Below are positions 8,083 through 17,008 of a DNA stretch of 64,000 bases, one piece after another. Every line of letters begins with the position of its first letter. Within the stretch, counting starts at the first letter, position 1. Source of the DNA: an uncultured Eubacteriales bacterium. GTDB lineage: Bacteria; Bacillota; Clostridia; Tissierellales; Peptoniphilaceae. The DNA lies in the NCBI GenBank assembly GCA_900540185.1, contig UQFH01000002.1, positions 124,001-188,000 of the forward strand, in the 5' to 3' direction. Position numbers and translations under genes: made by a program. The notes under the pieces were generated by a model. That model saw only the letters and a list, made by a program, of their open reading frames with translations. It was not told where the DNA came from and did not search any database.

Positions 8083-9400
8083 TAAACGAAATACATTAAG
8101 AAAACTTATGATAACGGCGCCGTCTTCAAACACCGGAAAGACGCTCATAAGTACAGCTTTGATAAAGTTGTTTAGGGAACTGGATCTTCAAGTTATGGGC
8201 GCGAAGACCGGTCCGGATTATATAGATGCTGAATATTTAACTTACGCTTCGGGAAAGAAGAGTGAAAATTTCGATTTGTTTTTGATGGATGACGATTTGA
8301 TAAAGAAGAAGATAAATAAAATCGCGGTTGACAACGACGTGCTTCTTGTAGAAGGTGTTATGGGCTATTTCGACGGTTCGGGAAACACTTTCGAAGCAAG
8401 TAGCTTTGATCTTTCGAAAAGATTTGACATAGGGGCAATTCTTCTTTATGAGCCGGAGGGCGAAATGTTTACGATGGTGCCGAAGATTAAGGGCATGGTC
8501 GACTTCAGTGAAGGTCAAATCAAGGGCGTTATTTTCAATAAAACAAGTAAAAAGATTTATGATATGATTGCACCGCAAATTGAAAAATATGTGGGCATAA
8601 GCGCGCTCGGATACATTCCGAGCGACAAGAGACTTGAAATTCACGAAAGAAGTTTGGGACTTATAAGGCCAAAAGAAGTCGAAGATATCGATGAAAGGCT
8701 CAATATAATCACCAATCAAATGAAGCAGACCGTTGACATAAGAGGAGTTCTTATGGCTGCGACACAACAAACGAGTGAACAGGATAGAGCCGAGGAAAAT
8801 CCTTTCAAAAAATACAAGATTTTGATGGCGAAGGACGATGCATTTTGCTTTCACTATGAATCGGAGCTTTACGATGCGGCAACATTTTTCTCACCTTTAG
8901 AGGACAAGGAAATTCCGGAGGGCACGGATTTGGTCGTAATCGGTGGAGGATATCCTGAACTTTTCAGATTTAAACTTTCGAACAACGAATCTATGATTAA
9001 TTCGCTTCGCGAATATCACAGAAAGGGCGGCAGAATTTTGGCATATGGCGGCGGGCTGATTTATCTTTCAAAGAGAATCGGAGAAGTGCCGATGGTCGGA
9101 ATTTTTCCGGGACTTTCATCGATGACGAAAAATCTCGTTCACTTCGGTTACCAAAAGGCGGTCATCGAAGACGAATGGCTCGGCACGCAACGTGGTGAGT
9201 TCAATGCACGTGAATATCATAGAGGCATTTATGAAACGTCGAGCAGATCGATGCTTATGCTCAGTAAGCCGAACGACGAAGAGGGCGAAACGAGACACAG
9301 CGACGGATACAAGGAAAGAAACGCCTACGGCTCATACAGCCACGCACATCCGGATGCTATAAGTAAAATGATTTTACAATTTTTGGAAAGGAAAGTTTAA
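8072..9400 (+). CDS. cbiA: Cobyrinate a,c-diamide synthase CbiA with catalytic Cys replaced
   Basis: A 442-residue protein with both CbiA domains. The synthetase half has P-loop APSSNTGKT, KTGPDYID and VEGVMGYFDG. The amidotransferase half has GGGYPELF, LPG-type FPGLSSMT and the late YGSYSHAHPD block with its His (H424). The nucleophile motif, normally A-E-C-G-G-L-x-Y-L, reads A-Y-G-G-G-L-I-Y-L (residues 324-332), so Cys is Gly326 and the adjacent Glu is Tyr. This enzyme should not hydrolyse glutamine and may use ammonia to amidate carboxylates a and c. It overlaps cobD by 11 bp and has a good AGGAGG site. The synthetase residues look intact, so decay is unlikely. Confidence 0.92.
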   Translation: MEDNKRNTLRKLMITAPSSNTGKTLISTALIKLFRELDLQVMGAKTGPDYIDAEYLTYASGKKSENFDLFLMDDDLIKKKINKIAVDNDVLLVEGVMGYFDGSGNTFEASSFDLSKRFDIGAILLYEPEGEMFTMVPKIKGMVDFSEGQIKGVIFNKTSKKIYDMIAPQIEKYVGISALGYIPSDKRLEIHERSLGLIRPKEVEDIDERLNIITNQMKQTVDIRGVLMAATQQTSEQDRAEENPFKKYKILMAKDDAFCFHYESELYDAATFFSPLEDKEIPEGTDLVVIGGGYPELFRFKLSNNESMINSLREYHRKGGRILAYGGGLIYLSKRIGEVPMVGIFPGLSSMTKNLVHFGYQKAVIEDEWLGTQRGEFNAREYHRGIYETSSRSMLMLSKPNDEEGETRHSDGYKERNAYGSYSHAHPDAISKMILQFLERKV

Positions 9401-10026
9401 TGTATATAAAAAATCCGAAGAAAATTGAAAATAATTCGATGGATATTATCGCACCGTATTTGAGCGATGTCGATTTTAAAGAAGGGGAACTTCCGATTGT
9501 TAAACGCATGATACACACGACGGGCGACGTCGACTACAGACATATCATCGAATTTCAAAACGATTTTGTCGAACGTGCGACTCTTGCAATGAAAAAAGGC
9601 GGCAAGATTTATGCGGACACAAATATGATTGCGGCAGGTGTGAATAAGCCGGCGCTCGAAAAAGCAAATCTCGAAGTTTTCACATGCGTTTCCGACGAAG
9701 ACGTAAGGAAAATTGCCAAGGAACAAGAGATAACGCGCTCGATGGCGGCTGTAGATAAGGCGATAAAAGACGGCGTCACGATGTTTGCTTTCGGAAATGC
9801 GCCGACAGCGCTCTTTAGACTTATCGAGCATATAAAAGCGGGCGACATTTCTCCGGACTTTATTATCGGTGTGCCGGTCGGATTTGTGGGAGCCGGAGAG
9901 TCGAAAGAGGAACTTTCGACAGTTGAAGTGCCTTTTGTGAGAACGAACGGTTCAAAGGGTGGTTCGAACGTTGCAGTTTCAGTTATAAACGCACTTTTAT
10001 ACAGTTTTATCGAGAGGGATTTTTAG
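9400..10026 (+). CDS. cbiC: Cobalt-precorrin-8 methylmutase CbiC
   Basis: Moves the C11 methyl group to C12 to give cobyrinate. At 208 residues it is of normal length, with the catalytic histidine in KRMIHTTGDVDY (H39), YADTNMIAAG, FAFGNAPTALF and IGVPVGFVGAGESKE, all family hallmarks. The start ATG shares one base with the cbiA stop (TAATG), so it is translationally coupled. Upstream neighbour CbiA uses its product. Confidence 0.94.
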   Translation: MYIKNPKKIENNSMDIIAPYLSDVDFKEGELPIVKRMIHTTGDVDYRHIIEFQNDFVERATLAMKKGGKIYADTNMIAAGVNKPALEKANLEVFTCVSDEDVRKIAKEQEITRSMAAVDKAIKDGVTMFAFGNAPTALFRLIEHIKAGDISPDFIIGVPVGFVGAGESKEELSTVEVPFVRTNGSKGGSNVAVSVINALLYSFIERDF

Positions 10027-11097
10027 TTGGACGAAAAATTGCTTGGAAAAGGTCACGAGATTTATGAAAATGGGCTCCGCCTCGGATACACGACGGGAAG
10101 TTGTGCAACTGCGGCGGCTCTTTCTGCTGCAAAAATGCTCGTCGACGAGGGGAGCGATATTTTAAAACTCGAAACTCCGTCGGGTATAACTTTGATTTTG
10201 GAAGTTTTAAACAAAAAAGTCGACGGCGAGTACGCTTTTTCCGAGATAAGAAAAAGTTCGGGCGACGACCCGGACGTGACCGACGGAATTTTAATCGGTG
10301 CAAAAGTCAGAAAGAGAAATGACGACAAGATTGTCATTTCGGGCGGCGAAGGCGTAGGCACAATAAAACGCAAGGGGCTTTTTGGAAAAGTCGGAGAGCC
10401 TGCGATAAATCCAATGCCGAGAAAAATGATTGAAGATGCTCTGAAACCTTTGGGCGGTTTCGACGTCGAGATTTATGTGCCGAACGGTCGGGAAATCGCA
10501 AAAAAGACATACAATGAAAATATGGGAATCGAAGGCGGCATCTCGATTATAGGAACGACGGGCATCGTGCATCCGATGAGTGAAAAAGCACTTCTCGACA
10601 CAATAAAACTCGAGCTCAATATGAACAAAGAGGAGTATGGAACGGATGAAATCGTGTTGGTTCCGGGAAGTTACGGCAAAGATATGCTAAAGAAAATGAA
10701 TATCGAAAAGCCGGCGGTGGAGATGAGTAACTATGTCGGAGAGACTTTAAAGATGGCGCTCGAGGACGGTTTTAGAAAGATTATTCTCGTAGGGCACATC
10801 GGGAAGTTTTCGAAACTTTCAATTGGAATTTTCAACACACACTCGAGCGTTTCGGACACGAGAATGGAGGCGTTTGTTTATTATCTGTTTAAAATGAACG
10901 CAAAAAGGGAGGACATACTTAAAATTTGCAGCCAAAACACCGCTGAGATTGCGATGAATATGGCGATTGATATGGGATACGGTGAGGTTATAAAACTTAT
11001 GGAAGAGGGCGCGGAGGAAAGGATTCGAAAGTATCTTAAAAAAAGCGACCTCGATGTGAAAGTGATTATTTATTCTATGGAAAGAGGAGTGATTTAA
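10027..11097 (+). CDS. cbiD: Cobalt-precorrin-5B C1-methyltransferase CbiD
   Basis: CbiD, specific to the anaerobic pathway, methylates C1 after the CbiG step. It has 356 residues with the N-terminal RLGYTTGSCATAAA motif, SSGDDPDVTDG and GGEGVGTIKRKGL, and the later GTTGIVHPMSEKA. The only sensible start is TTG at 10027, immediately after the cbiC stop; an AGAGGGA site lies about 8 nt upstream and in-frame ATGs are absent before the conserved motif. The stop overlaps the cbiE start. Confidence 0.93.
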   Translation: MDEKLLGKGHEIYENGLRLGYTTGSCATAAALSAAKMLVDEGSDILKLETPSGITLILEVLNKKVDGEYAFSEIRKSSGDDPDVTDGILIGAKVRKRNDDKIVISGGEGVGTIKRKGLFGKVGEPAINPMPRKMIEDALKPLGGFDVEIYVPNGREIAKKTYNENMGIEGGISIIGTTGIVHPMSEKALLDTIKLELNMNKEEYGTDEIVLVPGSYGKDMLKKMNIEKPAVEMSNYVGETLKMALEDGFRKIILVGHIGKFSKLSIGIFNTHSSVSDTRMEAFVYYLFKMNAKREDILKICSQNTAEIAMNMAIDMGYGEVIKLMEEGAEERIRKYLKKSDLDVKVIIYSMERGVI

Positions 11098-11699
11098 TGA
11101 TTTATGTTGTTGGAATCGGACCGGGAGATCCGAAATATTTGACGAATGTTGCAGAAGATATTATTTTTAAAAGTGACTATGTGCTTTCATACAAGCGAGT
11201 AAAAGAGACGATCGAGCCGATGGCGAAGATTATAGAAATAGAGAGTTTAAAAGAAATTACGGACTTTTTGGATGAGCATTCGGGCGAAGACGTCGATATT
11301 TCAGTTTTGGCTTCGGGCGACCCAAGCTTTTTCGGAATCGGCGAATATCTTTCGAAGAGATATAAAGTGAAAACAATTCCGGGAATTTCCTGCGTTTCTT
11401 ATATGGCGGGATACGAGAACATTTCTTTAAACGACGTCACGTCGATTTCCTTTCACGGCAGGGAGCTCAACAGAGATTTGATTTCAAACGATAAACTTAT
11501 GATTTATACGGATTCGAAAAATAACCCGGACAGCATTTCAAAATGGCTTTACAGCGAAGGCTATAGGGGGAAAATCGTGGTCGGATTTAATCTGAGTTAC
11601 GATGACGAAGCTATCGACAGATATGAAATAGGCGACGATATTGAAATTAAGAGCGATTTGAATTTGATGTATGTGGAGATTTTAAATGAGAGCAATTGA
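11097..11699 (+). CDS. cbiE: Cobalt-precorrin-7 C5-methyltransferase CbiE
   Basis: A 200-residue SAM-dependent tetrapyrrole methylase with YVVGIGPGDPKYLT at the N-terminus, LASGDPSFFGIGEYL and PGISCVSYMA. It acts with CbiT (next gene, overlapping by 14 bp) to do what the aerobic CobL does as one protein. The two are separate genes here, as in most cbi operons. The start overlaps the cbiD stop by one base. Confidence 0.92.
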   Translation: MIYVVGIGPGDPKYLTNVAEDIIFKSDYVLSYKRVKETIEPMAKIIEIESLKEITDFLDEHSGEDVDISVLASGDPSFFGIGEYLSKRYKVKTIPGISCVSYMAGYENISLNDVTSISFHGRELNRDLISNDKLMIYTDSKNNPDSISKWLYSEGYRGKIVVGFNLSYDDEAIDRYEIGDDIEIKSDLNLMYVEILNESN

Positions 11700-12225
11700 G
11701 GACGCTCTTTTCATTCGCGGCGAGATTCCGATGACGAAGCGCACAATTCGCGCGTATATTATGGATGCACTCGACATAGAAAGAGGCGACAGAGCGCTCG
11801 ACATCGGCGCCGGCACGGGAAGCGTTTCGGTTGAGATGGCGCTTCGGGGAGCCGAGGTAAGCGCGATTGAAATCGAAGAAGAAGGCATAAGTTTAATAAA
11901 ACAAAATGCCGAAAAGTTCGGCGTGAAAATCGAGACGAAAAATTTGATGGCTCCCGAAGGAATCGGGGGCGAAAAGTATGACAAGATTTTCATCGGCGGA
12001 ACAAAGGGGCGAATGAAAGAAATAATTGATGCGGCGTACGACAGTCTAAAAATCGGCGGCACAATTGTGCTCACATTTATCTTGCCGAAAAACTATACAG
12101 AGGCAATGGCTCTTATGCACGATTTTAAGGAAGTTCAATCGACGCTCATTCAAACGTCGGAGATAAATAAAATCGGAATGATGATTGCAAACAATCCTAT
12201 TTTTTTAATTAGAGGTGTTAAATGA
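11686..12225 (+). CDS. cbiT: Cobalt-precorrin-6B C15-methyltransferase (decarboxylating) CbiT
   Basis: A class I Rossmann-type methyltransferase of 179 residues that methylates C15 and decarboxylates the C12 acetate. Motif I is LDIGAGTGSVSVEMA (residues ~39-53), and the N-terminal FIRGEIPMTKRTIRA is typical of CbiT. Strongly coupled to cbiE (14-bp overlap) and to cbiF (4-bp ATGA overlap). Confidence 0.93.
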   Translation: MRAIEDALFIRGEIPMTKRTIRAYIMDALDIERGDRALDIGAGTGSVSVEMALRGAEVSAIEIEEEGISLIKQNAEKFGVKIETKNLMAPEGIGGEKYDKIFIGGTKGRMKEIIDAAYDSLKIGGTIVLTFILPKNYTEAMALMHDFKEVQSTLIQTSEINKIGMMIANNPIFLIRGVK

Positions 12226-12992
12226 TATTTTTTGTTGGAGCAGGTCCGGGCGATCCGGATTTGATAACTATAAAGGGAAGAAAACTTTTGGAAGAAGCGG
12301 ACGTTGTGATTTACGCGGGGAGTCTCGTTTCAAAAAGACAGCTCGACTATTTGAGAGAGGATGCTGAGGTCTACAATTCCGCAACAATGAATCTCGACGA
12401 AGTCATGGAAGTGTTTTTAAAAGCGGAGAGTGAAAAGAAGACCACAGTTCGACTTCACACGGGCGACCCGGGAATCTATGGAGCGATTGCGGAGCAAATG
12501 CGTGAACTTGACAAGCACGACATTTACTACGAAGTTGTGCCGGGCGTTTCCAGTTTTTCCGCTGCGAATGCGGAGCTGAAAAAAGAGATGACACTTCCGG
12601 GCGTAACGCAAACTATAATCATTACGAGAATGGCGGGAAGAACGCCTGTGCCGGAAGGACAAAGTCTTGCGGAACTTTCGAAGCACCATGCAACGATGGC
12701 AATTTTCCTTTCGATTTCTATGATTGAAGACGTTTGCAAAGAACTTTTGGAAGGCTACACCGAAGAAACGCCGATTGCAGTTGTCTATCGTGCGACATGG
12801 GCGGACCAAAAGATTGTCACGGGAACAATTTCTGACATTGCGGAAAAGGTTCGATTCGAAAATATCGGAAAGCAAGCGATGATTTTGGTCGGAGATTTTT
12901 TGGATACGGATTTCGAGCTTTCAAAACTTTACGACAAGCACTTCGAAACGGAATACAGAAAAGCGGTTCCGAAGAAAGATAAAGATGAGTAA
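12222..12992 (+). CDS. cbiF: Cobalt-precorrin-4 C11-methyltransferase CbiF
   Basis: A 256-residue tetrapyrrole methylase: FFVGAGPGDPDLITIKGRKLLEEAD at the N-terminus, VRLHTGDPGIYGAIAEQ, VPGVSSFSAANA and the LTLPGVTQT-like MTLPGVTQT block followed by TRMAGRTPVPE, which marks the C11 enzyme. CRAT-like YRATWADQ lies near the end. The gene overlaps cbiT and cbiG at its two ends. Confidence 0.94.
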   Translation: MIFFVGAGPGDPDLITIKGRKLLEEADVVIYAGSLVSKRQLDYLREDAEVYNSATMNLDEVMEVFLKAESEKKTTVRLHTGDPGIYGAIAEQMRELDKHDIYYEVVPGVSSFSAANAELKKEMTLPGVTQTIIITRMAGRTPVPEGQSLAELSKHHATMAIFLSISMIEDVCKELLEGYTEETPIAVVYRATWADQKIVTGTISDIAEKVRFENIGKQAMILVGDFLDTDFELSKLYDKHFETEYRKAVPKKDKDE

Positions 12993-13950
12993 AACAGCGG
13001 TTGTCACATTCACCGACGGAGGACTTCAGCTCTACAAAAGACTCAGAATAAACGGCGATTTATATTTCAACAAAAAATTGACCGGCGGCGTAAAAAAATA
13101 TATGCCGAAAATAATGCGCGACTACGATGCGGTTATATTTATTTCGGCATGCGGAATCGCAGTCAGGATGATTAAGGAATACATCGTTTCAAAAGACGTG
13201 GACCCTGCGGTCATAGTTATGGACGAGTGCGGAAAATTTGTCATTCCGATTCTATCAGGACATCTCGGCGGTGCGAATGAACTTGCGACAAAGATTGCAA
13301 ATCGAATAGGCGCGACGGCGGTTGTGACGACGGCGTCGGATTCACACGGAGTGGAGTCGATCGATATGTTTGCAAAAAAACACTCGCTTGTAATCGAGGA
13401 TATAAAGAGTATCGCTCCAGTCATGGCGCGAATTGTCGAAAAGCGTAAAGTTATTATAAAAAACGACACCGCTTTTAAATACGAATATTCGTTCGCAACC
13501 GAAGATGAGGAGAAAGCGGAAGCGGCACTTGTCGTTTCCTCGACGGTGTATGATTTTTCAGTTCCGACGACCTCTTTAAGACCGAGGGAACTCGTTGTCG
13601 GAATCGGAGCAAAGAGGGGGACACCAAAGGAAACGGTATTGAAAGCGCTCGAAAATGCTTTCGAAATGAAAAAACTCTCGCCTCTTTCGATTGTGAAAAT
13701 TGTTTCGATTGATTTAAAAAAAGATGAAGTCGGAATCATTGAAGCGGCGAAAGAGCTTGGAGTTCCTTTCGAAACATATTCCGATAAAGTCTTGAATGAA
13801 GTCGAAGGTGAGTTTGAGGAATCGGAGTTTGTGAAAAAAACAACCGGATGCGGTGCCGTGTCTGCAAGGGCGGCGGCATTGTTCGGAGATTTGTTACTTG
13901 AAAAATATGTTTATAATGGAGTTACAATATCAATTGGAAAAGTGAGGTAA
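12985..13950 (+). CDS. cbiG: Cobalt-precorrin-5A hydrolase CbiG
   Basis: Opens the ring-A lactone and releases the C20 fragment as acetaldehyde. Its 321 residues contain the N-terminal domain with FISACGIAVRMI, PAVIVMDECGKFVIPILSGHLGGANELA and the C-terminal domain with VVGIGAKRGTP and TTGCGAVSARAA. There is no fusion to CbiH or CbiE. It overlaps cbiF by 8 bp and is followed by cbiH after 2 bp. Confidence 0.94.
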   Translation: MSKTAVVTFTDGGLQLYKRLRINGDLYFNKKLTGGVKKYMPKIMRDYDAVIFISACGIAVRMIKEYIVSKDVDPAVIVMDECGKFVIPILSGHLGGANELATKIANRIGATAVVTTASDSHGVESIDMFAKKHSLVIEDIKSIAPVMARIVEKRKVIIKNDTAFKYEYSFATEDEEKAEAALVVSSTVYDFSVPTTSLRPRELVVGIGAKRGTPKETVLKALENAFEMKKLSPLSIVKIVSIDLKKDEVGIIEAAKELGVPFETYSDKVLNEVEGEFEESEFVKKTTGCGAVSARAAALFGDLLLEKYVYNGVTISIGKVR

Positions 13951-13952
13951 AG

Positions 13953-14672
13953 ATGCTTTATATTATAGGAATTGGGCCGGGCGGCAAAGATAGAATGACG
14001 CTCGAGGCCGTTCAAAAAATAAAAAACTCCGACGTTATCGTCGGATATAAACCATATATCGAATATGTTTCGGAATTTTTAACGGACCAGGAGACTTTCT
14101 CAACCGGCATGACGGGCGAAATTGAAAGATGCAAAAAAGCGATTGAGTTTGCAAAGGGAGGCAAAAACGTTGCAATCATTTCGACGGGTGACGCCGGACT
14201 TTACGGAATGGCGGGACCTGTCATCGAACTTTTAAAGAATAGCGACGTCGAGTTTGAAGTTGTTCCGGGAGTGAGTGCAGTTTTCAGTGCTGCGGCAGAC
14301 CTTGGGGCACCGCTCATGATGGACACGGCAATCATAAGTCTTTCGGATCTTCTTGTGAGCTATGAAAAGATAAAAAAACGCGTTGAGCTTGCAGCCGAAG
14401 CGGATTTTGTAATCTCTCTTTATAACCCGAGAAGCAAGGGCAGACCGGACTATTTGAATGAAGCAATTCAAATTATAAAAAAATATCGAAAGGGCACAAC
14501 TCCTGTCGGTATCGTCAGAAATTCGGGAAGAGACGATTTTAAGAAAGAAATTGCGACTCTCGACACAATAGACTGCGAATCTGTCGACATGAAGACGATT
14601 GTGATTGTCGGAAACAGCACAAGCTACATTCACGGCGACACTATTATAACCAAAAGAGGCTATGATATATGA
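13953..14672 (+). CDS. cbiH: Cobalt-factor III C17-methyltransferase (ring contraction) CbiH
   Basis: A 239-residue methylase that methylates C17 and contracts the ring. Seen: YIIGIGPGGKDRMTLEA, ISTGDAGLYGMAG, VVPGVSAVFSAAADLGAPLMMD, SLSDLLVSYE and VISLYNPRSKGRP, which together are specific to the C17 enzyme. There is no C-terminal Fe-S extension. It overlaps cbiJ by 4 bp. Confidence 0.94.
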   Translation: MLYIIGIGPGGKDRMTLEAVQKIKNSDVIVGYKPYIEYVSEFLTDQETFSTGMTGEIERCKKAIEFAKGGKNVAIISTGDAGLYGMAGPVIELLKNSDVEFEVVPGVSAVFSAAADLGAPLMMDTAIISLSDLLVSYEKIKKRVELAAEADFVISLYNPRSKGRPDYLNEAIQIIKKYRKGTTPVGIVRNSGRDDFKKEIATLDTIDCESVDMKTIVIVGNSTSYIHGDTIITKRGYDI

Positions 14673-15403
14673 TTTGGATTTTAGGCGGAACACACGAGGT
14701 TCCGCTTTTACTTGATGAACTTTCAAATTATGACAATATAATTGTGACGGTTACGACCGACGAGGCGCGGGAGTTTTTGCCGAAGGATTTGAAAGTGCGC
14801 GTTGGAAGCATGACGGAAGATGAGAAGCTGGCGTTTGTGAAAGAGAACGACATAAATCTCATCGTCGACATGACGCATCCGTTTGCAAGGCATATAAAAA
14901 AGTCAATCGCGGACTTTTCAAAAAAATATAATATAGATTTTGTACGATTCAACAGAAAGGTCGTAAGTTTTTCGGACGACGACATTATTTATGTTAAGAG
15001 TTACGACGAAGCGGAGGAATTTGTCTCGTCGCACCCGGGAACATATTTTTTTACGACGGGTGTGAGCGAGTGCGAAAGATTTTTGAGAGTGAAAAACGAC
15101 AGCCGAATGATTTTCAGAATTCTTCCGAGCGTTAAAAGTATTGAAAAAATTTCGGCACTCGGAGTTCCGATGAAAGACATCTGTGCGATGCTCGGACCTT
15201 TTGATGAAGAATTAAACACAGCGCTTATAAACACTTACGGTGCCGACTATCTCGTAACAAAAAACAGCGGTGAGGGCTCGGGAACGAAAGAAAAAATTCT
15301 CGCTGCAAAAAAAGCGGGCATAAAAGTGGTTATGATTGAAGCGGAAGAAGAAAACGGCATTCAAAGCATGGATGAATTAATAAAATTATTGGGGGAATAT
15401 TGA
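14669..15403 (+). CDS. cbiJ: Cobalt-precorrin-6A reductase CbiJ
   Basis: An NAD(P)H-dependent reductase of the corrin ring, 244 residues. The N-terminus is WILGGTHEVPLL (family: LGGT.E). DMTHPFA (residues ~70-76), FTTGVSE, ILPS, AMLGPF and TKNSGEGSGTKEKI are all typical CobK/CbiJ blocks. It overlaps cbiH at its start and cobT at its end (TGATG). Confidence 0.92.
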   Translation: MIWILGGTHEVPLLLDELSNYDNIIVTVTTDEAREFLPKDLKVRVGSMTEDEKLAFVKENDINLIVDMTHPFARHIKKSIADFSKKYNIDFVRFNRKVVSFSDDDIIYVKSYDEAEEFVSSHPGTYFFTTGVSECERFLRVKNDSRMIFRILPSVKSIEKISALGVPMKDICAMLGPFDEELNTALINTYGADYLVTKNSGEGSGTKEKILAAKKAGIKVVMIEAEEENGIQSMDELIKLLGEY

Positions 15404-16482
15404 TGGGAATTTTAGAAGAAACAATTGCAAGTATTGTCGGAGTTGACAAAAATGCATACGAACTTCCGAGAAAAGAATGGGACAGCATTGCGCATCCGAC
15501 CGGCTCGTTGGGAGAACTCGAAGAGCTTACAATAAAAATCGCGGGCATTCAAGGAAATATTTTTCCGCTTGTCAAAAGCAGAGCTCTCATAGTTATGGCA
15601 TCGGACAATGGAATTATAGAGGAAAATATTTCGAGCGGTTATCCGGATCTTACAAGTCAACTTGTTTATTCAATGGCAAAAAGAAAGACGGGTGCCGCAA
15701 ATATGTGTCTCGAATCGGACACCGAAATTTATGTTGTGGACCTCGGAACAAGGCGTGAAATCGACCACGAAAATGTGCTCCATTTCAGAATAAACAGCGA
15801 GACAAAAAATTTCAGAAAAGAACCGGCGATGACTGTCGAAGAAGCAAAAAAAGCAATAGAAACCGGAATTTACATGGTCGACGAACTTGTGAAAAAGGGA
15901 ATTGACATTTTCGGAACGGGCGAACTCGGAATCGGAAATACGACAACTTCGGCAGCAGTTCTTGCAGCGCTTCTAAAGACTGACGGCGAAACGACTTGCG
16001 GACTTGGCGCCGGTGTTACAAATGAAGGTCTTCAAAATAAAGTGAATGTCGTGAATGAAGCGATAAAAAAATATGACTTATACAACAAAACTCCTCTCGA
16101 AATTCTCGCATGTGTCGGCGGATATGACATTTGCGGGATGGTCGGTGTATTTTTGGGTGCAGCAAAGCACAAGAAAGTTGCGGTCATCGACGGATTTATT
16201 TCCGCAGTTGCAGCGCTTGTTGCGGTAAGAATGAACGAGCACGTCATCGACTATATTATTTCGAGCCACAAAAGCAGAGAAAATCAAGTGGAACTCGTGT
16301 TTAACGAACTCGGACTTCACCCGACGCTCGACCTTGAGATGCGCCTTGGAGAAGGAACGGGATGTATGCTCCTTTTTAAAATTTTGGACACGGCGGTCTA
16401 TCTCATGAGAAATATGGGAAGATATGAAGAAATCGAAATACTTTCGGACGTGCTTGTAAATATAAGAGATAAAAATGATTAG
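15403..16482 (+). CDS. cobT: Nicotinate-nucleotide:dimethylbenzimidazole phosphoribosyltransferase CobT
   Basis: Activates the lower-ligand base by forming alpha-ribotide. The protein has 359 residues with GTGELGIGNTTTSAA and DGFISAVAAL, and the catalytic Glu in MRLGEGTGCML (E317). I take the ATG at 15403 (TGATG overlap with cbiJ) rather than the TTG one codon earlier; a GGGGGA site precedes it. No bluB or bza gene is in the window, so the source of the base is unknown and could be salvage. It marks the switch from corrin-ring to nucleotide-loop genes. Confidence 0.93.
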   Translation: MGILEETIASIVGVDKNAYELPRKEWDSIAHPTGSLGELEELTIKIAGIQGNIFPLVKSRALIVMASDNGIIEENISSGYPDLTSQLVYSMAKRKTGAANMCLESDTEIYVVDLGTRREIDHENVLHFRINSETKNFRKEPAMTVEEAKKAIETGIYMVDELVKKGIDIFGTGELGIGNTTTSAAVLAALLKTDGETTCGLGAGVTNEGLQNKVNVVNEAIKKYDLYNKTPLEILACVGGYDICGMVGVFLGAAKHKKVAVIDGFISAVAALVAVRMNEHVIDYIISSHKSRENQVELVFNELGLHPTLDLEMRLGEGTGCMLLFKILDTAVYLMRNMGRYEEIEILSDVLVNIRDKND

Positions 16483-17008
16483 TATCGTTACGGGAGGCGC
16501 GAGAAGCGGAAAGTCGGAATTTGCGGAGAGCCTTATAAAAGGTGACGCGATTTATATTGCGACTGCGGAAAATTTCGACGACGAGATGGACCTTCGGATA
16601 AAAAAACATGTGAAGCGCCGCGAGGAGTCGAGCATAAATTGGCGCACCGTGGAATGTTTGAAAAAATTTGACGGACTTTCGGGCGACGAAAAATATTTGC
16701 TTTTCGATTCGCTCGGAGTGTTCATTTCAAATATTATGTTTTCAAAGACTGCGGACGATTTGACCGATGAATCGATTGAAGAAACGATTCTCGAAGTGCG
16801 AAAAGAGCTCGAGCATTTGCTCGATTGGGCGAGAAAAAACGACAAGGAACTCGTGATTGTGACGGACGAAGTGGGCATGAGTATAATTCCGGAGTCGAAA
16901 GTTGCAAGAGTATATCGCGATTTAATCGGGACAATAAACAAAGAGGTCGCCGCAAAATGCGACAGAGCTTATTTGGTTTGTATGGGAATCGAGGCGAGAC
17001 TGAAATGA
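16475..17008 (+). CDS. cobU: Adenosylcobinamide kinase / guanylyltransferase CobU
   Basis: A bifunctional enzyme (177 aa) that phosphorylates adenosylcobinamide and transfers GMP. It has P-loop TGGARSGKSEFAE (residues 6-18), IYIATAE, the KHVKRREE region holding the GMP-accepting-His area (family R.x.H.xRR), and VTDEVGMSIIPES. It overlaps cobT by 8 bp and cobS by 4 bp. Confidence 0.92.
   Translation: MISIVTGGARSGKSEFAESLIKGDAIYIATAENFDDEMDLRIKKHVKRREESSINWRTVECLKKFDGLSGDEKYLLFDSLGVFISNIMFSKTADDLTDESIEETILEVRKELEHLLDWARKNDKELVIVTDEVGMSIIPESKVARVYRDLIGTINKEVAAKCDRAYLVCMGIEARLK

Noticed and set aside
8072..9400. CbiA as a pseudogene
   Set aside because: Full-length open frame, intact synthetase motifs, strong ribosome site and tight coupling to neighbours argue for a working protein with a changed nitrogen source.
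16825..17004. N-terminal extension of CobS back to 16825
   Set aside because: It reads through cobU in another frame with very basic, non-family sequence; the ATGA overlap at 17005 gives a normal CobS.
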